A DNA stretch of 64,000 bases, from contig CALADH010000089.1 of the NCBI GenBank assembly GCA_937890745.1, positions 1 to 64,000 on the forward strand, written 5' to 3'. Under the pieces are notes generated by a model. The model did no database searches and had not been told where the DNA came from. It saw nothing but the letters and a program-made list of their open reading frames with translations. Numbering within the stretch: the first letter of the stretch is position 1; each line of letters starts with the position of its first letter. The stretch is from Scybalocola_A sp900557175. Its GTDB lineage: Bacteria; Bacillota; Clostridia; Lachnospirales; Lachnospiraceae. Below are positions 17,707-24,972 of this stretch, piece by piece. The position numbers were made by a program, and so were the translations under genes.

Positions 17707-18666
17707 TTATCTGTCCTCGTCGCGTTTTTTCTGAAGATTTCCTGTCACACGCCGGTAAAGCTCATGTGCAGCATTGTAGCCCATCTTTTTCTGACGGTAA
17801 TTAACCGCTGCAGATTCAACAATAATTGCAAGATTTCTGCCCGGACGGATCGGAATCGAATGGCAGACAACCTTTTCACCGAGAAACTCTGTATAATTTT
17901 CCTCAAGTCCAAGGCGGTCATATTCTTTTTCTCTGTCCCATTCCTCAAGCTTAATGACCAGGTCGATGCGCTGTGTTTCCTTAACACTTTCAACACCAAA
18001 AAGTGTCTTTACATCAATGATACCGATACCGCGCAGCTCGATAAAGTAGCGTGTGATTTCCGGCGCACGGCCAATCAGACGGTTATCTCCGACGCGCTTG
18101 ATTTCAACGACATCATCCGAAACAAGACGGTGTCCGCGCTTAATAAGCTCAAGCGCCGCCTCGCTCTTACCGATACCGCTCTCACCGATAATAAGCACAC
18201 CCTCGCCATATACATCCACGAGCACGCCGTGAATTGAAATTCTCGGCGCCAGTTCTTCATTGAGTACATAAATAAGCTTTACAGTAAATGCCGATGTCTC
18301 CTGACTTGTAGAAAGCACCGGAATATTATACTTTTCACCCAAATCGATCACTTTCTGGCACGGCTGCAGATCGCGGCAATAGACAAGACACGGAATGCCT
18401 TTCTGAAACATCTTTTCAATCATCTCTGCGCCCTGATCCTCATAAACTTTTGAAATATATGAATATTCCACATTTCCGATAATCTGCACCCGGTGATTGT
18501 CAAAATTATCAAAAAATCCTGCCAGCTGCAGCGCCGGACGGTTAATATCTGTTTCATTGACTAAAATCTTTTCTGTATTAATATTTTCTGTCAGATTTTT
18601 AAGCCCTGTCCGCTCAATAATACGACTTAACTTTACACTGTAGCTCGCCTTCATATCATCAAACAT
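17707..18666 (-). CDS. hprK: HPr kinase/phosphorylase
   Basis: Bifunctional sensor that phosphorylates Ser46 of HPr-type proteins with ATP or PPi when glycolytic intermediates are high, and removes the phosphate when they are low. The 319-residue protein has the N-terminal regulatory domain and the P-loop GESGIGKSEAALELIKRGH near residue 155. SDDVVEI and the HprK signature IELRGIGIIDVKTLFG near residue 210 follow. It is the first gene of the cluster, behind its own promoter. The Glu15 HPr paralogue four genes downstream keeps Ser46 and is the obvious local substrate. Confidence 0.97.
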   Translation of the reverse strand: MFDDMKASYSVKLSRIIERTGLKNLTENINTEKILVNETDINRPALQLAGFFDNFDNHRVQIIGNVEYSYISKVYEDQGAEMIEKMFQKGIPCLVYCRDLQPCQKVIDLGEKYNIPVLSTSQETSAFTVKLIYVLNEELAPRISIHGVLVDVYGEGVLIIGESGIGKSEAALELIKRGHRLVSDDVVEIKRVGDNRLIGRAPEITRYFIELRGIGIIDVKTLFGVESVKETQRIDLVIKLEEWDREKEYDRLGLEENYTEFLGEKVVCHSIPIRPGRNLAIIVESAAVNYRQKKMGYNAAHELYRRVTGNLQKKRDEDR

Positions 18667-18700
18667 ACGTTCTCCTCCTTAGACTTCCGTAGTTTTTTTA

Positions 18701-18729
18701 ATCATATCATAAATTTACGCTTTTAACAA
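18701..18729 (-). promoter_or_regulatory. Promoter of the hprK cluster
   Basis: Minus-strand TTGTTA (18724-18729), 17-base spacer, TATGAT (18701-18706). It lies 35 bases before the hprK start, in the 88-base gap after uvrC. Confidence 0.65.
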
Positions 18730-18754
18730 TCCAAAAGTGCGCGCTTATGTGCGG

Positions 18755-20617
18755 TCATGTGCGGTGAAAAAACTGCCATACTGACCGGGCGGCATTTTCA
18801 CTCATGCCGTCGACGGCAGCCAGCGCCTCCACCGGCGCCTCGGCAATTTTTTGTATTTCACCAAAATGGCGCATCAGTGCTTTTCGCCGCACCGGACCAA
18901 TGCCTTCAATGTCATCAAGCACTGATTTAATCTGGCTTTTACTTCGCAGGCTTCTGTGGTATTCAATGGCAAAGCGGTGCGCCTCATCCTGAATACGTGT
19001 AATAAGCTTAAAGCTTTCCGAATTTTTATCAATTGGAATTTCCACATTATGATAATAAAGGCCTCTTGTCCTGTGGTTATCGTCCTTCACCATGCCGCAC
19101 ACCGGAATATGAATATTCAGCGACTGAAGCACTTCAAGCGCAATGTTGACCTGACCTCTGCCGCCGTCCATCATAATCAAATCCGGAAATACGCTAAAGC
19201 TGCCCATCGCCATATCCATCTGCTTTTTTTCAAGCTCTTTTTGCTCCTCAAGGCCGTGGGTAAAACGTCTTGTGAGTACCTCCCGCATTGAACGGTAATC
19301 GTCCTGACCGGCGAAACTTTTAATTTTAAACTTTCTGTAAGCGTTGCGCTTTGGTTTTCCGTTTTCATAAACAATCATTGATCCGACATTTTCAAAGCCG
19401 CTAATGTTTGAAATATCAAACGCCTCAATGCGGACAATGGACGCAATGTCAAGCATCTTTGCAATGCTTTTAACGGCGCCGACAGTTTTTGCTTCCTCAC
19501 GCTTAATTTTTTCACTGTCCTTATTGAGAACAAGACTGGCATTCTCATAAGCCAGCTCGACAAGACGCTCTTTTTGTCCCTTTTGCGGCACACGGATATT
19601 AACTTTTTGTCCGCGGCGTTTTGACAGCCACTGGGTGATCACAGCTTCATCATTGATTGGCTCCTGCAGCAAAAGTTCCTTCGGCACAAATGGCGTCCCC
19701 GCATAAAACTGTTTAATAAAAGCAGTCATCACCTCACTGCGCGTATCATTTTGCACGCCGGTCACATAAAAATGCTCACGACCGATCAGTTTTCCGTTTC
19801 TCACAAAGAACACCTGCACTACCGCCTCATCACCGGCTCTTGCAAAGGCAATAATATCTCTGTCCTCCATCTGTGAACTTGTAATTTTCTGCTTTTCGGC
19901 CACATGCTTCACACTATTTAAAAGTTCCCTGTATTCAATCGCCTTTTCAAAATCAAGGGCATCCGAGGCCGCCTGCATCTTTGTCTGAAGCATATCCATA
20001 ACCTCGCTGTAATTGCCATTTAAAAATGACAGCACGCCTTTGACAGATGCTCTGTAATCCTCCTGCGAAATATATCCCTGACACGGCCCGTCACACTGGT
20101 GGATATGATAATAAAGACAAGGCCGCTCCTTTCCCGTGTCCCTCGGAAGCACACGCTGGCAGCTCCGTATTTTATAAATTTTCTGCAAAAGCTCTATCGT
20201 GTCCTTGACAGCGCCCGCACTCGTAAAAGGTCCAAAATACCTTGCCTTATCTTTTTTCATTTTCCGTGAAAAAAGCACTCGCGGATAAGGCTCATTCACT
20301 GTCACTTTAATATACGGATACGTTTTATCATCCTTAAGCATCGTATTATACTTCGGCCGGTGCTCCTTGATCAGATTACACTCAAGCACAAGCGCCTCCA
20401 GCTCCGAATCCGTCACAATATACTCAAACCGTACAATTTTGCTAACCATCTGCTGTATTTTCGGCGTCAGATTTCTGCTGCTTTGAAAATACTGGCGCAC
20501 TCTGTTTTTAAGACTGATGGCCTTTCCGACGTAAATAATGTCATCATGGGCGTCATGCATAATATAAACGCCCGGCTCCTTCGGCAGTTTTTTTAATTCT
20601 TCCTCAATATTAAACAT
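18755..20617 (-). CDS. uvrC: UvrABC excinuclease subunit C
   Basis: Makes both incisions around DNA lesions in nucleotide excision repair. The 620-residue protein has an N-terminal GIY-YIG nuclease (PGVYIMHDAHDDIIYVGKA, residues 15-33, with the GIY written GVY). The Cys-containing region (CQRVLP, CLYYHIHQCDGPC) and the UvrB-interacting UVR motif near residue 205 follow. The C-terminal RNase H-like nuclease has EAFDISNISG and a tandem helix-hairpin-helix end (IEGIGPVRRKALMRHFG). The length is normal. ATG start with GAGGAG. There is no visible promoter of its own; ftsH ends 136 bases upstream. Confidence 0.96.
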   Translation of the reverse strand: MFNIEEELKKLPKEPGVYIMHDAHDDIIYVGKAISLKNRVRQYFQSSRNLTPKIQQMVSKIVRFEYIVTDSELEALVLECNLIKEHRPKYNTMLKDDKTYPYIKVTVNEPYPRVLFSRKMKKDKARYFGPFTSAGAVKDTIELLQKIYKIRSCQRVLPRDTGKERPCLYYHIHQCDGPCQGYISQEDYRASVKGVLSFLNGNYSEVMDMLQTKMQAASDALDFEKAIEYRELLNSVKHVAEKQKITSSQMEDRDIIAFARAGDEAVVQVFFVRNGKLIGREHFYVTGVQNDTRSEVMTAFIKQFYAGTPFVPKELLLQEPINDEAVITQWLSKRRGQKVNIRVPQKGQKERLVELAYENASLVLNKDSEKIKREEAKTVGAVKSIAKMLDIASIVRIEAFDISNISGFENVGSMIVYENGKPKRNAYRKFKIKSFAGQDDYRSMREVLTRRFTHGLEEQKELEKKQMDMAMGSFSVFPDLIMMDGGRGQVNIALEVLQSLNIHIPVCGMVKDDNHRTRGLYYHNVEIPIDKNSESFKLITRIQDEAHRFAIEYHRSLRSKSQIKSVLDDIEGIGPVRRKALMRHFGEIQKIAEAPVEALAAVDGMSENAARSVWQFFHRT

Positions 20618-20694
20618 CGCATTCTCCTCTATCCAACCGGCGCCCCATTAAAAATCAATTTCCTGTCCAAAAAGCAAAAGGGCTTTCCTGTAAA

Positions 20695-20739
20695 CAAAAA
20701 ATCCCAAAATGCACCGATATACGCCGCACTTCAGGATTT
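20695..20739 (-). terminator. Possible weak terminator after ftsH
   Basis: Minus-strand AAATCC and GGGATTTTTT can pair at the outside, with TGC/GCA inside, over a 40-base stretch ending in a T6 run. The stem is imperfect. It lies 15 bases after the ftsH stop. Confidence 0.35.
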
Positions 20740-20753
20740 TATAAATTGCGGTA

Positions 20754-22676
20754 TTATTTACCCGCATCTTCAATTTTTTCTAGTTTAACGCCGTTCTGAC
20801 CGCTGTCGCCAATCAGAGGCTCACCTCTTTCGGCACGGACTTTGTTAAAAATATCCATAAATTCCTTGCCTGTAATTGTCTCTTTTTCAATAAGAAACTC
20901 TGAAATACGATCAAGGGCTTCCATATTTTCGCGAAGCAGCGTCACCGCTTTATCGTAAGCATCTTTAAGAAGCTTCATCACTTCCTTATCTATCTCACCT
21001 GCCGTCTCATCGCCGCAGTTTAAAACAGCACGGCCGTCAAGATAACGGTTTTCAATGGATTCAAGCCCCATTAGCCCAAACTTATCCGACATACCATACA
21101 TCGTCACCATACTGCGCGCAATGGAAGTGGCACGTTCAATATCATTGGAAGCGCCTGTTGTCACAGAATCAAACTTTACAAACTCTGCGGCACGGCCGCC
21201 GTATAAAACAACAAGCTCCTCCTCCATCTCTTTTTGAGACATCAAAAACTTTTCTTCCTCAGGCACCTGCATCGTGTAGCCGAGAGCGCCCATTGTCCTC
21301 GGAATAATTGTAATCTTCTGCACCGGCTCTGTATTTTTCTGAAGGGCCGCTGTCAGTGCATGTCCGACTTCATGATAGGAAACGATTTTTCTTTCCTTAG
21401 CGCTTAACACTCTGTCCTTCTTTGCCTTGCCGGCAATAACAACTTCCACCGATTCAAACAAATCACTCTGGGTCACAGCCATACGGCGGTGTCTTACGGC
21501 ATTTAAAGCCGCCTCATTAATAATATTCGCCAAATCTGAACCGACTGCACCGCTTGTCGCCAGCGCAATCTCCTTAAAGTCAACGCTCTCATCCATGTTG
21601 ACGCTCTTTGCATGAACCTTTAATGTATCAATTCTGCCTTTTAAATCCGGTTTTTCAACAATAATACGTCTGTCAAAACGTCCCGGTCTTAAAAGTGCCT
21701 TATCAAGAATTTCCGGACGGTTCGTTGCCGCCAGAATAATAATACCTTTGGATGAATCAAAGCCGTCCATCTCAGACAAAAGCTGGTTCAACGTCTGCTC
21801 GCGCTCATCATTGCCGCCGCCATAAGCAGAATCACGACGTTTACCGATAGCATCCAGCTCGTCAATAAAAATAATACACGGTGCTGACTGCTGGGCATTT
21901 TTAAACAAGTCACGGACACGGGAAGCGCCGACGCCGACAAACATTTCTACAAAGTCTGAACCTGATAATGAATAAAACGGCACCCCGGCCTCACCGGCAA
22001 CGGCCTTTGCAAGCAATGTCTTACCTGTTCCCGGAGGTCCCACAAGCAGCGCACCCTTTGGCAGCTTCGCGCCAATCTGCGTATACTTGCCCGGATAATG
22101 AAGAAAATCAACAATCTCGCGAAGGGATTCCTTTGCCTCCTCCTGTCCGGCCACATCCTTAAACAAGACACCTGTTTCTTTTTGCACATACATCTTTGCC
22201 GTACTCTTGCCAACGCCCATCATACCGCTGTTTTTTGAAACTGAACGGAATACGAAAAAGAAAATACCATATAAAATAATAAACGGAAGCACATATGCCA
22301 AAATCACATTAAGGATACCGGAGCTCTGACTTGGAATTTCCTGAGTAAACTTTACACCTGCCTTCTCAAGTCTGTCTACAAGTTCTAAATCTGTAAAATA
22401 ACCTGTATAATAAACTTTGGCTAAAACACCCTTCTCATCCTTTTTCTTGATTTCAAGTGTACCGTCAGTCGTACTTTTGACACTCTCAACCTCGTCTTTA
22501 TCAAGCATTGTCAGAAATTCACTGTACGTAATTTCCTCACGCTGGCTCTGCTTAATCTGATTCGCCAGCACATTAAATAAAACGAGAATGCCAAGAACGA
22601 CGACAACGCCCACAATAGCAATGGTCATATTTTTTTTGTTTTTATTTTTTTCATTATTTTGTTTATTGTCATTCAT
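20754..22676 (-). CDS. ftsH: ATP-dependent membrane zinc protease FtsH
   Basis: Hexameric membrane AAA+ protease that degrades misfolded membrane proteins and selected regulators. The 640-residue protein has two membrane segments (residues about 18-38 and 126-146) around a small outer domain. Walker A is GPPGTGKTLLAKA, Walker B IIFIDELDAIG, the arginine finger region RPGRFDRR, and the zinc site SYHEVGHAL with a later acidic ligand. The second position of the zinc motif is Val (HEVGH) where HEAGH is usual; HExxH is intact. The best ribosome site (AAGGAG) sits nearer to an ATG for a 4-codon reading frame overlapping the ftsH start. Confidence 0.97.
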   Translation of the reverse strand: MNDNKQNNEKNKNKKNMTIAIVGVVVVLGILVLFNVLANQIKQSQREEITYSEFLTMLDKDEVESVKSTTDGTLEIKKKDEKGVLAKVYYTGYFTDLELVDRLEKAGVKFTQEIPSQSSGILNVILAYVLPFIILYGIFFFVFRSVSKNSGMMGVGKSTAKMYVQKETGVLFKDVAGQEEAKESLREIVDFLHYPGKYTQIGAKLPKGALLVGPPGTGKTLLAKAVAGEAGVPFYSLSGSDFVEMFVGVGASRVRDLFKNAQQSAPCIIFIDELDAIGKRRDSAYGGGNDEREQTLNQLLSEMDGFDSSKGIIILAATNRPEILDKALLRPGRFDRRIIVEKPDLKGRIDTLKVHAKSVNMDESVDFKEIALATSGAVGSDLANIINEAALNAVRHRRMAVTQSDLFESVEVVIAGKAKKDRVLSAKERKIVSYHEVGHALTAALQKNTEPVQKITIIPRTMGALGYTMQVPEEEKFLMSQKEMEEELVVLYGGRAAEFVKFDSVTTGASNDIERATSIARSMVTMYGMSDKFGLMGLESIENRYLDGRAVLNCGDETAGEIDKEVMKLLKDAYDKAVTLLRENMEALDRISEFLIEKETITGKEFMDIFNKVRAERGEPLIGDSGQNGVKLEKIEDAGK

Positions 22677-22793
22677 GAATCATTCTTTCTCCTTTTTTAT
22701 GCTATTCTTCTCTATGATAGCCCAATTCACCCTTTCCGTCCAGTCTATTTTCTATTTTTCACAAAATATTTATTCTTTTCTGATACGTTTTTC

Positions 22794-22822
22794 TTGTATG
22801 AAATAAAAGTCTAATTTATAAT
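22794..22822 (+). promoter_or_regulatory. Promoter of the LspA-like gene
   Basis: Plus-strand TTGTAT (22794-22799), 17-base spacer, TATAAT (22817-22822), 31 bases before the ATG. It shares the 177-base divergent gap with the ftsH promoter region, where a TATCAT -10-like box is seen on the other strand. Confidence 0.7.
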
Positions 22823-22853
22823 AAAATCATGATTATGCGTAAGGAGAGGTTCT

Positions 22854-23306
22854 ATGTTCTATTTTATTTTAGCCGCTGTTTTGTGCGGCGCAGACTTAAT
22901 TATCAAAAAATATATAAAACAAAAAAATGCAACCGCACGCTATGAGCGCCGTCTCGGCTGTATGACAATCACTTATTTAAAAAACAAAGGCGCCATGCTC
23001 GGTTTTCTTAAGCAGAGCGCAAAGCTTCTTCTTTGTATCACACTGACTGCCATCGGCTTTATTGCCGGCGTCCTTGCCATGCTCACCCCTAGAAAAGGGC
23101 ATTTTCTTTTAAAATCCGGACTGTCGCTCATCCTCGGCGGTGCCTGCAGCAATGGGTTTGAACGCCTTAAGGACGGCGAAGTAACCGACTACATCCGTTT
23201 TAACGCCGGCCCGAAAAAATTTCAAAATGTTGTCTTTAACATCGGAGATTTCTTCATCTTCAGCGGCTGTATACTCACCATCATCGATGCACTGCGGAAA
23301 AAATAA
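22854..23306 (+). CDS. Divergent signal peptidase II (LspA)-family protein
   Basis: A 150-residue, four-segment membrane protein with the layout of lipoprotein signal peptidase: DLIIKKYI near the start, NKGAMLGF, GGACSNGFERLKDGEVTDYI, then VVFNIGDFFIF. The two catalytic Asp positions of LspA (Asp in GxVxD and Asp in FNxxD) are both present, as is the Asn of NxxDR, but that motif's Asp is Glu (NGFER). The overall similarity is weak, so substrate or activity may differ from housekeeping LspA. It is a lone plus-strand gene with AAGGAGAGG upstream and is divergent from ftsH. Confidence 0.75.
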   Translation: MFYFILAAVLCGADLIIKKYIKQKNATARYERRLGCMTITYLKNKGAMLGFLKQSAKLLLCITLTAIGFIAGVLAMLTPRKGHFLLKSGLSLILGGACSNGFERLKDGEVTDYIRFNAGPKKFQNVVFNIGDFFIFSGCILTIIDALRKK

Positions 23307-23333
23307 AAAATATCGCACATATCTGCACAAGGC

Positions 23334-23408
23334 AAAAAAAGAGTACGCTTTGATATGCTCCCTGTCAATCAGACAGGGATATATCACTTTAGAGCGCACT
23401 CTTTTTTA
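23334..23408. terminator. Long bidirectional terminator between convergent genes
   Basis: AAAAAAGAGT near 23334 pairs with ACTCTTTTTT ending at 23408; an inner perfect hairpin CCCTGTC/GACAGGG lies at the centre. Both strands read stem then T-run, serving the LspA-like gene (+) and the glycosyltransferase (-). Confidence 0.8.
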
Positions 23409-23420
23409 ATACGTCTTATT

Positions 23421-24689
23421 TTACTGTGCCTGACGGATCTCGCCGGCTGTTTTGACAACGTTGTGCTGAATTGGCACCCACTGAATCTTCTTAAATAAAG
23501 CAACAACAGAAATTGGAATGTATGTCATAATATAAACCGGAAATGTAAATAAATAAGCAATTTTCTTCCAGTTCTGTGTATGAATCTGCTCCCACTCTGT
23601 CACTGTTGTAATCAGACCAAGCGTAAACATCGTCACATAACTTGCACCAAACGCAAAAGCTACTGTCTCCATCAGTGAATGCAGCATCACATTCATATAA
23701 ACCGGATTAAGCAGACCATAAATCACACCGACAATACCGAGAACAAAGGTTGTCAGTGTCAGAAGAATCCCCGGTGCAATCGTCATAAACATATCATACG
23801 CTGCAAAGCTGTGCTTCTTAAAAATGTTCGCACAAAGCTGCTTTGCATAATTGAAAAATACCTGATAAAAGCCTTTTGACCAGCGCAGGCGCTGATTCCA
23901 TGATGCTTTAAAGGTTGTCGGCTGCTCATCATAAATAATTGCTGAATTACAGTAACCAATACACTCACCGTGAATGACACTGTCGATTGAAAACTCAATA
24001 TCCTCTGTCAGAAGATGGTGCTTCCAGCCGCCGTTTTTCTTAAATACTTCATTGCTTACAAGGAAGCCTGTGCCTGAAACCGCACAGCTTGTTCCAAGCA
24101 TCATACGGGCATTGTTAATATACTTTGCCTCTCTTAAAAACCAAAGCGCATAACCGGCTGAAATCCAGTTATCGCCATAGTTTTTAGAATTACGGTAGCT
24201 TGTAATGATTCTATATCCATTGGAAAATACTTTGTTCATCTCTCTGACATAATTTTCATCAAGAATGTTATCCGCATCAAATACGAAATAGCCTTCAAAG
24301 GCATCCTCACCGTAATCTTCTGAAATATGTTCTAAAAGCCAGTTCAGTGCATAGCCCTTGCCGACCTTTTCCTTATTAAAACGTTCATAAACAACAGCGC
24401 CGGCTTCCCGTGCCACATCTGCTGTATGATCTGTGCAGTTATCTGCAACGACAAAAATTTCAATAAGCTTATCCGGATAATTCTGCTGTTTGATACTTTC
24501 AATAAGCTGTGCTATGACCGCACTCTCATTTCTGGCTGAAATCAAAACTCCATATTTATGAAATCTGTCGGCTTCAAACGTCTTCGGCGTTTTTAGTAAA
24601 CCCATAAGTGCATAGACAACCTGGTATAAATATCCGACTGTAAAAAACAAGCCGACAACCACAGCCGCTGTCCTTATTACATCAAGCAT
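23421..24689 (-). CDS. Membrane glycosyltransferase family 2
   Basis: A 422-residue processive-type GT2 enzyme. There is one N-terminal membrane segment, a cytoplasmic GT-A domain and a C-terminal group of about four segments. Catalytic features are ISARNESAVIAQLIESI at the start, FDADNILD (the DXD metal site, near residue 125), LTEDIEFSI (acceptor-side TED) and QRLRWSKGFYQ (the QxxRW motif of cellulose, hyaluronan and PNAG synthases). It therefore probably polymerises and exports a beta-linked polysaccharide, but the sugar is not evident. No partner subunit or deacetylase gene is beside it. Strong GGAGGAG ribosome site. The gap to comEC (24690-24972) holds only AT-rich upstream sequence. Confidence 0.88.
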   Translation of the reverse strand: MLDVIRTAAVVVGLFFTVGYLYQVVYALMGLLKTPKTFEADRFHKYGVLISARNESAVIAQLIESIKQQNYPDKLIEIFVVADNCTDHTADVAREAGAVVYERFNKEKVGKGYALNWLLEHISEDYGEDAFEGYFVFDADNILDENYVREMNKVFSNGYRIITSYRNSKNYGDNWISAGYALWFLREAKYINNARMMLGTSCAVSGTGFLVSNEVFKKNGGWKHHLLTEDIEFSIDSVIHGECIGYCNSAIIYDEQPTTFKASWNQRLRWSKGFYQVFFNYAKQLCANIFKKHSFAAYDMFMTIAPGILLTLTTFVLGIVGVIYGLLNPVYMNVMLHSLMETVAFAFGASYVTMFTLGLITTVTEWEQIHTQNWKKIAYLFTFPVYIMTYIPISVVALFKKIQWVPIQHNVVKTAGEIRQAQ

Positions 24690-24972
24690 AAGAATCTTCT
24701 CCTCCTCATTTTCAAATCATTTTTGTTAATTGTAAGTATAGTCGCTGTATGCCAAAAATAAAAGAAATAATTTCTGAAGAATTATTAAATTTCCCTTTAA
24801 CTTCTCTGAATTAGCATATGCGTTACTTTTAAATCTTATGTACCTGATTTTCATCAGTAACTATCATACCACGTTCATTTAAAATGTCAAAATGCTTTTT
24901 AACGAAATTACACAAAAACTTTACGTTTTCTTTATGCAACTTTTACACTTCGTTTTTCATCAATGGACTTCT

